This document shows, one piece after another, positions 33,101 to 45,900 of a DNA stretch of 64,000 nt (position 1 is the stretch's first letter; each line of letters begins with the position of its first letter). Under the pieces are notes generated by a model. The model had not been told where the DNA came from, made no database searches, and was given only the letters and a program-made list of their open reading frames with translations. Origin of the DNA: Zea mays (lineage: Eukaryota > Streptophyta > Magnoliopsida > Poales > Poaceae); assembly GCF_902167145.1 (NCBI RefSeq), contig NC_050097.1, positions 175,924,923 to 175,988,922 of the forward strand, read 5' to 3'. Both the position numbers and the translations under genes were made by a program.

Positions 33101-34343
33101 CAACCCTGCCTCCTGGTGTTGAGATTGTAATGCCCCCATTGGTGTGGTGAAAAGGCAATTGACACTTGGCACTAAATTTTGTACTGATAAAACTGTGTGA
33201 TGCACCAGAATCAAAAAGAACAATAGCAGGATAATTCAAAATTGTAAAGATACCAGTCAAGATGGGTGCTCCCTCTGGAATATCAGCCATGGTGGTGAAG
33301 TTTAGCCTGCCCTGCCTCACTTGCACCTTCTGTCTCTTGCCTTGAATCTGATTCACATTCTGCCCCTGCCTCTGCTGGTTCCGGAGGCAATTCTTGGCAT
33401 AATGTCCGGTGTTGCCGCAAGTGAAACACCTGTTGTCATTTGCCTGGCGATACTGCTGCTGCTGCTGATTGTTTCTCTGAGCTGGAAACTGGGTGCGGTT
33501 GGGTGCCTGCTGTTGCGGTCGGATTACCCATCGCCCTTGCTGCTGTTGGGGGCCCCTGTTCTGAGTGTCGGACACAATCCTGAAGCGCTGTGGCTGAGCT
33601 GAGGGTCCTGCCACAGGGGTCTTCCTCTTCTTTTCTGCCTGTCGAGCTGTAATGCAGTCCTCTTGGGAGATAGCCATGTTAACCAACTCATTGTAGTTGT
33701 TGGCCCCGACGGTGTTGAGACGGTCATGGAGATTAGTGCTGAGCCCCCTCCTGAACCTGTCTCTCTTCTTCTCGTCCGTATCTGCATGATACCCAGCATA
33801 CTGGCATAAGTCATTAAAAGCCTGGGCATACTGCAACACTGTCCTGTTACCCTGAGTGAGTGCCAGAAACTCATTGAGCTTTCGGTCCATAATCCTGGCT
33901 GGTATGTGGTGTCCCCTAAAAGCTGCCTTAAACTCCCTCCATTCCACCTCTCGGTCCTCTGGCTGCATAGCAAGAAAATGGTCCCACCAAGTCCTTGCGG
34001 GTCCGCGAAGCTGCTGGGTGGCGAACCTGACTTTAGTGACCTCAGAACAAGCTCCATGAAGTAGCGGGAATTTGGATTCCACTACTCTCAACCACACATC
34101 TGCATTAAGTGGGTCCTCTGCCCTTGTGAACAATGGAGGCTGGGTACTGAGGAACTCCTGGTAGGTAGCTGCCGCGGGGTGACGCTGATGGTCCCCACCA
34201 CCATAATGCTGAGGTGGCGGCTGGCGCTGAGCTAGCTGCCTCAAGATCTCATTCTGCTGAGCCATCAGCTCCTGCAGAGTGGGAGGCGGTGGCGGCGGTG
34301 GAGGAACGCGCTCATTCTGGCCACGACGCTGCCTCCCGGCCAT
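30142..34343 (-). pseudogene. gag-pol: Tekay-like gag-pol, three in-frame stops, cut by the Huck-like element
   Basis: One continuous frame from ATG 34343 (MAGRQRRG, the likely start; an in-frame ATG also lies at 34373) to the Huck-like junction. Retrotransposon Gag; CCHC knuckle [14 protein letters not shown] near residue 302; protease [10 protein letters not shown] near 375; [11 protein letters not shown] near 686; RNase H; then integrase with an HHCC finger and D, D, E in [15 protein letters not shown] and GQTERVN. Premature stops are at 32040-32042 (TGA), 31896-31898 (TAG) and 31764-31766 (TGA), all in the same frame with no frameshift seen, and each explainable by C-to-T changes. It ends after about ...LPTEVLP at the insertion. 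Not functional. Confidence 0.92.
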
Positions 34344-34649
34344 CTGAAAAACCACATATATACTTAACACCATATCTCCAAGTTCAAGGTTTAATCGCGG
34401 CGAAAAGAGTCAAAAGCAAATTGATAGATTCTGACTTAAACCAAAAAGGATTTCAAAAGGCATAAACTTTCCTTCCAAATTTAAAACTAACAGCATCCAT
34501 CAATCATGCTTTCAAAAGAGTTTTATCACGGTTACATCAATGGTCCCAAAAAGACTCAACTCTATCAAGCCTAGTACCCCAAGGGTGCAAAAGCTAAGCT
34601 AGCTGCGAGGAGTCCTACCATCACCGACGTCTAACTCTATCCCGGACAC
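34344..34649 (-). other. Spacer between extra ORF and gag, with a 3' splice-site-like sequence
   Basis: 306 bp without a gene. On the minus strand it ends TGTGGTTTTTCAG directly before the gag ATG at 34343, a good match to a plant 3' splice site (CAG at 34346-34344). Confidence 0.55.
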
Positions 34650-35519
34650 CTAGTGAGCGAACGAGGCAACACTCGACTCGGGGGAAGGTGGTCTCCCTGA
34701 GCCAGCAGTGTCCACACTAGAGGCAGGCTCCTCTCCTCCCTCGATGTCGACGTCCTCGTTGGCCTCCATATCCTGGATTTCCTGGTGATGCATATCCAAG
34801 TGCTCATTAGCCTCAGCAAGCTGCTGCTGAGTGTTAATGAGCTGATCCTCGAGAACCTCGATGGTGTTCTCCCTGGTACCCACTAATTCCTCCAGCTCTT
34901 GGATCTCATTGGATAGCTGCTCCACCTGCAAGTCCTTTCCCACCATCTCAGTGGACAAATCAACCACGAGCTCCTCTCTGTTGTCCAGGGTGATCTTTGT
35001 TGCCTCCAACAATGCCATCAGATGGGACATCGCCTCACCGCGCATCACTTGCAGACGGTACAGAGCATTCATGCACCGTACAGTCAGGTGCGCAGTCTGA
35101 CCTGGGTAGATGGCCCAGATGTCCTTGGCATGCTCCACCCGATCCTTCCACATTGGGTCGTCCTCCCTTTCGGCGGGGAACAAGCCAATAGGGTGGGTAG
35201 ACAACTCCAAGGGATGGAATCCGCAGAAAGTGGTCAACCCGTGCAGAGCAATCGCCTCTATCGTGTCCTCAGCCCGGTATCCAAAAGACTCAGAGTCCAA
35301 TGAACGCCAGCCTGGCAGTAGGGGATGAGGCTCCAGAGTCATCCTCACCCTACAGCGGGGCACTCGGTGCTTCTCGAACTGCTGCACCGCGTATTGTGGA
35401 GGCGTCATGTATCCGGCCCCCTGAAGTACCTCCCACAAAATGCGGGGAAAGCCCTCTCGTGCAAGCCCGTCAGTGTGGGACAGTGCATTTCCGTCGTCTG
35501 AGGATCCGTGGGAAGCCAT
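34650..35519 (-). CDS. Extra ORF upstream of gag in the Tekay-like element (289 aa)
   Basis: Intact 289-codon frame between the 5' LTR and gag. No known domain recognised. Residues 1-180 look globular (Trp- and Cys-containing); about 185-255 form a coiled coil rich in Glu/Leu/Gln; the tail is acidic then Ser/Pro-rich. It is not part of Gag, which starts 306 bp downstream in element orientation. Extra upstream ORFs (orf0) have been reported in some rice gypsy elements such as RIRE3/RIRE8, as I recall; homology is untested. It is open although the downstream gag-pol has three stops. Confidence 0.7.
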   Translation of the reverse strand: MASHGSSDDGNALSHTDGLAREGFPRILWEVLQGAGYMTPPQYAVQQFEKHRVPRCRVRMTLEPHPLLPGWRSLDSESFGYRAEDTIEAIALHGLTTFCGFHPLELSTHPIGLFPAEREDDPMWKDRVEHAKDIWAIYPGQTAHLTVRCMNALYRLQVMRGEAMSHLMALLEATKITLDNREELVVDLSTEMVGKDLQVEQLSNEIQELEELVGTRENTIEVLEDQLINTQQQLAEANEHLDMHHQEIQDMEANEDVDIEGGEEPASSVDTAGSGRPPSPESSVASFAH

Positions 35520-35923
35520 CTGTGTACGGTTAAGCGTAAGTAAAAGAAAAGAATTATAAAAAGAACAAGAAAAATAAGACTCAGCCTTTCTCTAGTTAAA
35601 TAAAATGGCACTAGGGAACTTAGTTGGTTATCATCTTGTTTTTAAGTCTTTACTCAAATATCCATTTGTTTAATTTAAGAATGCATGCATGCTCGTCCTG
35701 AACGACCTCACCAATGTAAAGGGGATAGGGAAGAACTCCCATCCTTTAAGGTGGCCTGTAGGGCCTAATCACTTAGCCACCTAGCTACCCTTCTATCATC
35801 CTAAGGCTTCACGTCCTAGGTCTATCCTGCTCATCCTACTATCTATTCAACATTGTTTCTATCAAGTTTTACTTTGGAAAAAGATGGTATGTATATTTTA
35901 TTGATTCCTCTGTGGTGGTACAA
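35520..35923 (-). other. Leader between PBS and extra ORF of the Tekay-like element
   Basis: Non-coding leader; no further feature seen. Confidence 0.6.
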
Positions 35924-35935
35924 GCTCCGATACCA
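35924..35935 (-). promoter_or_regulatory. Primer-binding site of the Tekay-like element
   Basis: Minus strand TGGTATCGGAGC, complementary to initiator tRNA-Met with one mismatch, two bases from the LTR edge. Confidence 0.85.
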
Positions 35936-35937
35936 GC

Positions 35938-38900
35938 TGTGGCGGAACTGCCCGAATTATTCCAACTTAAGTGCCTAAGCCCCGCCTTAGAGGCTAGACC
36001 ACACTTAAATGGGAATAACCCGTCAATCCCTCGGATCTAGTCCGACACGGCCACTGACAGGATCAAGTACCACAAGCTCACTCGATGGTGAGTCACAGAG
36101 CAAATACAATAAAGCATAAAACCATGCATGTAAGAGTATTAAAATTATTACATCACCATCGGAGTTTTGCAAAAGTAGTCATCATTGTTTGAAGTGCAGC
36201 GGAATAAAACTAACGGTAAATAAACAGAGAGATGGGGAAGCCTGTCCCATCACTCCTCACGCTCCTCCTCAGCCGAGGTAGGGCCCCACTCGACAGTCCA
36301 ACCCGGTGGCAAGATGGACGGCCAAGTCACTCCAGCAACCATGTCCTCCAGAGAACCTGTAAAATTATGCCACAAGCAAGGCTGAGTATACTAATACTCA
36401 GCTAGACTTACCCGGTGTGAGGAGTCTACTCCTCTACCTCTAGACATGCAGCTGTTTGGCTGTGGGGTTTGGTTGCCAAAAGCACTAGCTGGGTTTCTAA
36501 ATCAAGTTTTTAACCTTATCAAATTAAGTGTGACTCTCTTAAGGCTAAAGATGTACTATCTACTCATACATGGTAGCAAACATTTTTAGCAATCAACATT
36601 TGGTATCATCTCATCACAATTCCACTTGTTACTCAATGTAGCAGCATGGATCAAGCAGTCTCATTAGCTGCGAGAAGCAGACGATTCGAATCGAGTTTTT
36701 AAACCTTGCAAGGTAAACCTAAACACACGACATGTAGGGGCACTCCGTCCCCACACACATCAACCGTCCCCATCGATTCCTCGTCAGCAGATCAGGGCTC
36801 ACCACCTTGGCATACAGTGCCTCACTGACCCCGACTGCCGTCGTGCAGTGACCGCACTTGTACCCACCATAACCGGAATGGGAGACCACGTCTCAGGTCG
36901 CGTGAGGGGCAAAGTCTACTGCCAGGTTCAATCAGGTACTAGGCTTACCGATTTACCATATTTCTCGGTATGTGTTTAGTACGTTCAAACGCTTGACTCA
37001 CGGTACCACACCTTAATCCTTATTCAAATTTTCATCCCGTGGACAACCAATCCCCATGGATTGTTGCCCACAAACCCACATCAATATGATAAGAAAGTGG
37101 ATACAGCCAATTCCTGATCTCGCGCGAGTGCTAGAAAAATCACTCGACTTCTACCGAGATCCTGATTAATAAAGCAGCTACTCGACTTAGCATACTAGTA
37201 TTCATCTCAATGGGGTTCCTGAGATCATGCAACTAGGGTTTCAAACAACTCCTACACTTAAGTGCACAATCAATCCTACAATCATTAAGTATAGTAAAAT
37301 AGCATAAATAACAGGTTATGCATAAAACCGGGGCTTGCCTTCCAAAGCAGTGGCAGGCAGGTCCTCTGGTGCAGGCTCTGGTGCTGGATCTGGGGCTACC
37401 TCCTGAGCAGCTCCTTGCTCCGGCACGAGGACGTACTCTCCGTCAGCAAGGTTACAGTCTATCGAAATGCAATGAACATGTATGTCATGATTATGCAGGA
37501 TTTAATAACATTATGCTAAGAGAAGAAAAACTAAGTTAATGAGTAACTTAGGGTTTCCGGGTCATATGTGGCTTTTAATGGTTGATGCTTATCACTTCTA
37601 GGTTTAGGTTTTGCTAGGGATAAGCATAGGGAAATTGTACTGCCTCTATATATTTCAGTGGATAAGTTAATAAGGGTTTTAGGATGACACTAGTTCCTCT
37701 TATTCATTTTTCCCTTTCTTTATTTTCTATTTAGGGTTTCTAGTGTAGGTTTGAACTACAACAGTGGTCTAATATTTTCCAAAAATTCTGTAAAAATTAC
37801 AGTGGGTTGCCAAGGGTCATTATAGCCTATTCTAGGAATTTGGGGTTTAAAATAGAAAGGCTATGCTTTAAACAAAAATGACAACAGTTGTGTAAAATGT
37901 GCCACTTTGCACTACATCTCTCAATTAGGGTTGGGTTCTGCTCTAAGGGTTATTTTTGTTGGCATTTAACAGTAATAATAGGCTTTTATGCAAAAAATCA
38001 CAGAAAGTTAAGGGATGGTCATTTAGTTGTGATTTTCTAAAGTTAAATGCCAAAAAGGCACTTTCTACTACATGGTTATTTGAAAAATGTCAAACAGCAG
38101 ATTTCATATTTTTCCTAAGCTCTTAATAACAAAATATTAATTATCCCAAGGGTTGGGGTGTTTTCACCTTGGGTTTATTTTTGTAGGGTTTTTCTAAGTT
38201 TTCCTTGTTTTCTTAAAATAAAAGGATCCTACTTATTTTATACAAAACCAGGGTATAATAGATTTTTCTAGTAAACTACATTGAATAAGTACTCTAAAAA
38301 AATAGGGGTGCCCTCTGGTTCATTATTTAAATCACCTTTTCTAGTTTTCCTAACCTTAAGCATTTTGTAAATTTAATGGCAAAAACTAGCTTAATGGGTT
38401 TGACAGAGAGGTTTAACATTTTTAAACAGGTCAGTAGGTGGATATAAACTTCTCCAAATTTTTCTAACCCTAGCCAAATAGTGCAACTATTTTTATCCTT
38501 ATTATTTAGCTTTTGGTCAAAACAATAATTAAATAAAACCCTAAAGTTTTCTGTAGTACATAGGGGTTTTATATTTTTCCTAAGTAGTTTACATTATTTA
38601 GAGTCTGACAAAATTGGTTTCACCAAATTTGGATGAACTAAACAGAAGTTATGAATTATTAAAGTTTCTGTTCAAATTTAAAATCAGATTAATAAAGGTT
38701 TCCTGGAAAAGCAGTTTACACCGAGGACCCTGGGGTATTCCCAAACTAACTCTCTCAGTTATACCCCCGCGCTACTATTCATTTGAGTCTCTGACATTTC
38801 ACAAAACCCCTCAGACTTCTTTCCTTCTCCCCCGCGGTCCTTCCCTAGGTTTAAACAGTACCCGCAAGAAAGAAAAGGGTGGCACGGCTTACCGGCGGTG

Positions 38901-40270
38901 AGATAGGTCCGGCGAGGGGCGGGGTTGGTTCGGGGAGGCTCTGGCGGTCACAGCGATGTACGGCTCGGCGGCGGGGGTGGCCGGAATCGCTCGGTCCACG
39001 TGCGCATGCGGGTGTCTTCGTCGGCGGCGGGTGTGCCGGCCAAATCACGGCGATCTGGTTCAATCCAAGGGTACGGTGAGCTTCACGGGGTGACGTAGAG
39101 ACCGTGTGCACAAGGAATCGGAAAATGGTTCAGTGGATTACCCGGTCCACGCACTCCGGCGGGGTTGTGAACTCCGGCGACCGTGGACTGGCCTCTCCGG
39201 CGAAGCAGGCTTCGATTCCTCGCTCGGGGAGCTTCACTGAGGTGTGCTCAGTCGTCTCTGGGGATCGGACGGGGTCGAGAAAGGCTGGGCTGGCCGGTCT
39301 ACGGCGGCAGGGGCTCTAGTGGCCGCGGACACGCCGTGCACGGGCAAACGACGGTGAGCTGAGCTCCGGTGAGGTTTGAGCGTGCGCGGAAGAGTGTGGT
39401 CGACACCCGAGCGGGCTTTATAGGCGCGGGCGCGGGCCATGGCGTCGGCTGGCCGTTGGCGCGACGCGGGGCGCGCGCGGGCGTGCTCTGGCGTGCACAG
39501 AGCGCGTCGAACACGTGGAGCTTTTCTTCTGCCCGTGTTCCACAGCTCACCCAAGTCGCAAACGTGCGAGTCTTGGCAAAAATCTGGCGCGAGTCTTTTC
39601 CTGGCACCTAGGGCTGTCTCTCATCCATGAGTTGCCATGGCAGATATGGCCTAGGTAGGGAGATCTTCGGTCGCCAAAACAGGTATGTCACTCTGCCCAC
39701 CTCACGACAAAAACCATGCCAAGGCATGTCAAACGTCAAGATCTCGGGCTCAGCTTTTTCCAGTGGGTGCCCTAGGTGGTATGCCACATTTTTGGTATAG
39801 AACTTAGGTGGTTTTGGTGCCAGCTTCGAGGTGAACACGGTTGATCTTTAGTGTAGGTGTAGTTTTTAACTTAGAGAGAATTAGAGAGCTCTAGCTCTCT
39901 CTCTACTTAGGGAATGGATTTGGGGTTTCTCCAGGGGTCTTTTTGCAATATTTCCTTCCCACAATTGCTGGTTATAAGGTTACTTAAAGTTTGGTTAAAG
40001 ATTACTCATGGTTTGCACATTTGCTCACTCTCTCTCCCCTCTTAACCATGGCTTTGGGAGATAGGGTTCAAGAGAGGTCTAGGGTTTTCCCTCCTCTTGC
40101 CCAAGGTAGTAAGTGCACAAAGGTTTGAGTAATACTTCTTAGGTCATTAGCAATCTTGGTTAACACATGTTCTCCAAGGTTCTTATGTTCTCCTTAAGTT
40201 ATTACCACATGTGATCACAGTCCTTAGCACCAAGGTGTGCTCTAGCCATGGTAACACCTGAGGTGTTACA
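35938..40270 (-). repeat. 5' LTR of the Tekay-like element (4333 bp)
   Basis: Element orientation TGTAACACCTCAGG...CCGCCACA. Very long, as in Del/Tekay elements. A probable TATA box reads CCTATAAAG on the minus strand at 39416-39424. The U3-side part (39420-40270) and the AT-rich stretch 37260-38700 contain no genes; short frames within are not conserved. With only one LTR in view the age cannot be estimated. Confidence 0.85.
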
Positions 40271-40760
40271 AAAAGAACGCACTATGTCTCAACATTTTTC
40301 AAGGTAATCATTCAACATAACGTCTAAGCATTGATATTTTCCAAAAATTTGTTGGACAACCAACCGAGAATCACCAAATACTTTTACATGTGTTGCTCCC
40401 ATATAATTCAAAAGTTATATATTAAACAAGAGTGCTTCACGTTCGGCTTGATTGTTAGTACAATGAGTTTTTAATCGGATAGAGAAGTCAAAAAGTGGCA
40501 TTCCTTGGTGACACAAGCACGATGTCAATCCCTTGCCCTTCATTGCAAACCTATCATTAATACAGAGTCCAGAGAGTAACACTGAGACATGATATATCTA
40601 GCTCAGGACTATCATTAATCTGATGCTCTACAATAAAATCCGCTACAACCTGGTCTTTCATGGATGTTAAAGATTCATAAGCCAAGTCATATTCTATAAG
40701 TACATAAGCCCATTTACTAATTCTACCACTAATGATTGGGTTTTGTGTCACATCCTTAGG
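40271..40760 (-). pseudogene. Relic of an older gypsy element: RNase H remnants
   Basis: Minus-strand translation gives fragments of a Tat-type pol: SGRISKWAYVLIEYDLAYE and QVVADFIVEH (40751-40600), then TNNQAEREALLF (about 40470-40430) and DSRLVVQQIFGK (about 40370-40330), the order of the region linking RT to RNase H. Stops and frame changes separate them. Older than everything inserted around it. Confidence 0.75.
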
Positions 40761-40963
40761 ATTTTAAGGGTAAACCCGGATACGTCTCATATGTGCGCCA
40801 AACAGGATCAACACATACAATGACTCGGTGTATAGAGACGAATGTCACAAACTTTATTACATAGCAAAAATATCTTACAAAATAACTGATAATAAATAGA
40901 TTGAACTAATATTATTATTACCCCTTGGTGCCATCAAACTGACTGGGAGACGACACCTAGACC
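40761..40963. other. Unassigned DNA before the Opie/Ji-like insertion
   Basis: Probably more of the gypsy relic; no feature recognised. It ends with AGACC (40959-40963), the target duplication of the next element. Confidence 0.5.
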
Positions 40964-42195
40964 TGAGAGCACCTAGAGGGGGGTGAATAGGTGATCCTGT
41001 AAAATTCAACAACTAATAGCTACAAAACTTTGGTTAAGTGTTAGAATGGCTAAGTAGCGAGCTCTTGTGACCACACAAGTATCACAGAAAAACAGACACA
41101 AAAGACACGTGAGTTTATCCCGTGGTTCAGCAAGTATAACACTTGCCTACCTCCACGTTGTGGCGTCCCAATGGACGAGGGTTGCACTCAACCCCTTTCA
41201 AGTGATCCAATGATCAACTTGAATACCACGGTGTTCTTCTTTGCTTATCTCTTTTCCCGTTTGCAAGGAATCTCCACAAGTTGGAGTCTCTCGCCCTTAC
41301 AACAAATATCAAAGTGAAAGCACAAGAGTAAGGGTGGGTAGCAACACACACAAATCCGCAGCAATACGCACACACACAAGCCAAGACTTGAGCTCGAATG
41401 AAGCACAACGAGTTCGCTACTAGAACAGAGCTCAAATCACTAACAAAGTCAATCAAGTGCGCGGAGACGGAGTGTGGAAGACTTAGAATGCTCAAGGTAT
41501 GCTTCGGTTCCTCCTCCATGCGCCTAGGGGTCCCTTTTATAGCCCCAAGGTAGCTAGGAGCCGTTGGAGGCATTCTTGGAAGGCTAATCTTGCCTTCTGT
41601 CGGTTGGCGCACCGGACAGTCACTGTTCATGTCCGGTGCGCGATTCCCTTCCTAATCTAGCGCAGCCGACCGTTGCAGACTTGTGGCAGTTGGCGCACCG
41701 GACCCTATCCGGTGCACACCGGACAGTCCGGTGCCCCCTGCCGACCGTTGGAGCGGGCCACGTGTCGCCCGCGGATTTGACGACCGACCGTTGCGCTGAC
41801 GGCCGTTGGCTCACCGGACAGTCCGGTGCACCACCGGACAGTCCAGTGAATTATAGTCGTACGCCGCCGAAGTTTTCTCGAGAGTGGCCAGTTCGCCGGA
41901 GCTGGCCTGGCGCACCGGACACTGTCCGGTGCACCACCGGACAGTCCGGTGTGCCAAGCCGAGCTGAGTCTTGGCTGCACACAGACACTCTTTTCCAATC
42001 CTTTCTTTTCCTGTTTCTAGCACTTAGGTAACTTCATTAGTACACAATAACAGATGTACTAAGTCTAGAAACATACCTTGTAATATGATTTTCACTTCTT
42101 CACTCTTTGGCACAAATTTGCACTTAGAGAAAATGTGTTGGGCACTTAATCACCAAAACACTTTAGAAATGGCCCAAGGGCACATTTTCCTTTCA
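40964..42195 (-). repeat. 3' LTR of the Opie/Ji-like element
   Basis: 1232 bp; element orientation TGAAAGGAAAATG...GTGCTCTCA. TATA box CTATAAAAG (minus) at 41534-41542. Palindromic CACCGGACAGTCC units lie between 41608 and 41953. Confidence 0.93.
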
Positions 42196-42972
42196 ATCTC
42201 CCCCTTTTTGGTGATTTATGCCAACATATCAAAAAGCAACTAAAAGAAGTGCAACATCAATGCGATTGAGAACAATAATTGTTTTTTATTCAAATTTGGC
42301 ATATTTGGATCATACTTTGCCACCACTTGGTTTGTTTTTGAAATCAAACTCATTTTCCTATCTCTAAGTCAAACACACTTGTTTAGGCATAAAGAGAGAT
42401 ATTTCAAGAGTGAAAATGATCAAGATTCAAAAACTCCCCCTTTTTCCCATAATCATAGATTCTCCCCACAAGAGACCAAATTTTGACAATAAGAGTATTT
42501 TGACAAATCAAAAGTTCTAGCTCTACTATTTTCAAAATTCTCAAGTGGTAGCTGATCCATTTGCTTTGGCCTTAATTTCTCCCCCTTTGGCATTAAGCAC
42601 CAAAACGGGATCACTTTTTGCCCTTTAACCCCATTGCCTCACCAAAATTATCAATTACGAGCAAAAAGGCAATAAGAGCGTAGATATGAACTTGGAGAGA
42701 ATACCAGAGTGCAGTGGAAGTCTTTGCATGATCCAAGTTTACCTTTCCTTTTCAATTCCCCTTTGAGACTACATCAAGTAAACTCAAGCAGAAATGTTAG
42801 TCTCAAAGGGTCAAGTTGTAGCACTTCTCCCCCTAAAAATGTGCATCATTCACACATGGACTTGTGAGGTCCGGGGATCCCTTGCACAACTTGAGCACCA
42901 TAAATAAACAATAAATCTCATAAATGCATAAAGTAACTTGATCAAAGGCATAAAATAGATGTATGCTATAAA
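42196..42972 (-). other. Region between pol and 3' LTR with repeated polypurine tracts
   Basis: Non-coding. CTCCCCCT motifs near 42197, 42434, 42578 and 42826 read as AGGGGGAG in element orientation; the one at 42197 abuts the LTR and is the functional position of the polypurine tract. Confidence 0.8.
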
Positions 42973-45900
42973 TCAATCCAAGTTATGTGAATCTAAGACA
43001 TTTAGCTCACTACGCAGCCTGCAAAAGGTTTTCTCATCTAAAGGCTTGGTAAAGATATCGGCTAGCTGGTTCTCGGTGCTAATATAGAACACTTCGATAT
43101 CTCCCTTTTGCTGGTGGTCTCTCAAAAAGTGATGCCGGATGTCGATGTGCTTAGTGCGGCTGTGTTCAATAGGATTATCCGCCATGCGGATTGCACTCTC
43201 ATTGTCACATAGGAGTGGGACTTTGCTCAAATTGTAGCCAAAGTCCCGGAGGGTTTGCCTCATCGAAAGTAGTTGCGTGCAACACTGTCCTACAGCAACA
43301 TACTCGGCCTCAGCAGTGGATAGGGCAACAGAAGTTTGTTTCTTTGAACTCCAAGACACCAGGGACCTTCCTAGGAATTGGCACGTCCCTGATGTACTCT
43401 TCCTATCAACCTTGCACCCGACATAATCGGAGTCTGAATATCCAATCAAGTCAAAGGTAGACCCCTTTGGATACCAGATCCCGAAGCAAGGCGTAGCAAC
43501 TAAATATCTAAGAATCCTCTTAACGACCACAAGGTGACATTCCCTTGGGTCGGATTGATATCTAGCACACATGCATACGCTAAGCATAATATCCGGTCTA
43601 CTAGCACATAAATAAAGCAAAGAACCTATCATAGACCGGTATGCCTTTTGATCAACGGACTTACCTCCTTTGTTGAGGTCGACATGTCCGTCGGTTCCCA
43701 TTGGTGTCTTCGCGGGCTTGGCGTCCTTCATCCCAAACCGCTTGAGCAGGTCTTGCGTGTACTTCGTTTGGGAGATGAAGGTGCCGTCCTTGAGTTGCTT
43801 CACTTGGAACCCAAGGAAGTAGTTCAACTCGCCCATCATTGACATCTCAAATTTCTGTGTCATCACCCTGCTAAACTCCTCACAAGACTTTTGGTTAGTA
43901 GAACCAAATATTATGTCATCGACATAAATTTGGCACACAAATAGGTCACCATCACAAGTCTTAGTGAAAAGAGTTGGATCGGCTTTCCCAACCTTGAAAG
44001 CATTAGCAATTAGGAAATCTCTAAGGCATTCATACCATGCTCTTGGGGCTTGCTTAAGTCCATAGAGCGCCTTAGAGAGCTTACACACATGGTCGGGGTA
44101 CCGTTCATCCTCAAAGCCAAGGGGTTGCTCCACGTATACCTCCTCCTTGACTGGCTCATTGAGGAAAGCGTTTTCACATCCATTTGGAACAACCTGAAAG
44201 AGTGGTGAGCAGCATAGGCTAACAAAATGCGAATAGACTCTAGCCTAGCCACAGGAGCAAAAGTCTCCTCGAAATCCAAACCTGCGACTTGGGCATAACC
44301 TTTGGCCACAAGTCGAGCCTTGTTTCGTGTCACCACCCCGTGCTCGTCTTGCTTGTTGCAGAACACCCACTTGGTTCCCACAACGTTTTGCTTGGGATGT
44401 GGCACTAGGGTCCAAACTTCATTTCGCTTGAAGTTGTTGAGCTCTTCCTGCATGGCCAACACCCAGTCCGGATCTAGTAGGGCCTCTTCTACCCTGAAAA
44501 GGCTCAATAGAAGAGACAAACGAGTAATGCTCACAAAAGTTAGCTAATCTTGAGTGAGTGGTTACTCCCTTGCTTATATCACCCAAAATCTGGTCGACGG
44601 GATGATTCCTTTGAATCGTCGCTCGGACTTGAGTTGGAGGGGCCCATGGTACTTCTTCCTCCATTGCTGGGTCTTCTTGTGTTCCCCCTTGATCACACGC
44701 CTCCTCTTGAGGAACCTGTCCATCATCTTGAGTTGGGGAATGCACCATTATTGAGGAAGAGGGTTGATCTTGCTCTTGTTGTTCCTATGGTCGCACATCT
44801 CTAATCGCCATGGTGCGAATTGCGGCCGTTGGAACGTCATCTTCATCTACATCATCAAGATCAACTTGCTCTCTTGGAGAGCCATTAGTTTCATCAAATA
44901 CAACATCGCTAGAGACTTCAACTAAACCAGATGATTTGTTGAAGACTCTATACGCCTTTGTATTTGAGTCATAACCTAACAAAAACCCTTCTACAACTTT
45001 GGGAGCAAATTTAGAATTTCTACCTTTCTTTACTAGAATGTAGCATTTACTCCCAAATACACGAAAGTATGAAACGTTGGGTTTATTACCGGTTAGAAGT
45101 TCATACGAGGTCTTTTTGAGGAGGCAATGAAGGCAGACCCGGTTTATGGCATGGCAAGCTGTGTTCACAGCTTCCGACCAAAACCGCTCGGGCGTCTTGA
45201 ATTCTCCAAGCATTGTCCTCGCCATGTCTATAAGTGTCCTGTTCTTCCTTTCTACCACACCGTTTTGTTGTGGTGTGTAGGGAGCGGAGAACTCGTGCTT
45301 GATTCCTTCCTCCTCAAGGTACTCCTCCACTTGTAAGTTCTTGAACTCAGACCCGTTGTCGCTTCTTATCTTTTTCACCTTGAGCTCAAATTCATTTTGA
45401 GCTCTCCTTAGAAAGCGCTTTAGGGTCCCTTGGGTTTCTGATTTATCCTGCAAAAAGAATACCCAAGTGAAGCAGGAAAAATCATCAACAATAACAAGAC
45501 CATACTTACTTCCCCCGATGCTGAGGTAGGCGACAGGTCCGAAGAGGTCCATATGAAGTAGCTCCAGAGGTCTTGATGTGGTCATCACATTCTTGCTGTG
45601 ATGAGCACTTCCCACCTGTTTACCTGCTTGGCAAGATGCACAAGGTCTATCTTTTTCGAAAGATACATTGGTTAGACCTAACACATGTTCTCCCTTTAGA
45701 AGTCTATGAAGGTTCTTCATCCCAACATGTGCTAGACGGCGATGCCACAACCAGCCCATGCTAGTCTTAGCAATTAAGCATGCATCTAGATCGGCCTCCT
45801 CCTTCGAAAAATCAACTAAATAGAGTTTGTCATCTAGTACACCCTTAAAAGCTAATGAACCATCACTCCTTCTAAAGACAGACACATCTACATTGGTAAA

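Larger units (their letters stand above)
30142..40270 (-). mobile_element. Tekay/Del-like Ty3/gypsy element, 3' end outside window
   Basis: Minus-strand element with a 4333-bp 5' LTR (35938-40270), PBS, an extra ORF, and gag-pol cut at 30142 by the Huck-like insertion. Its 3' part should lie left of the Huck-like element, beyond the window. The very long LTR starting TGTAACACCTCAGG, and RT/integrase of the chromovirus type, suggest Tekay/Del; the chromodomain, if present, is not in the window. The target duplication cannot be checked. Confidence 0.85.

Noticed and set aside
37318..39838. Short frames within the Tekay-like LTR
   Set aside because: Non-coding LTR; frames are short, unrelated to known proteins and scattered on both strands.
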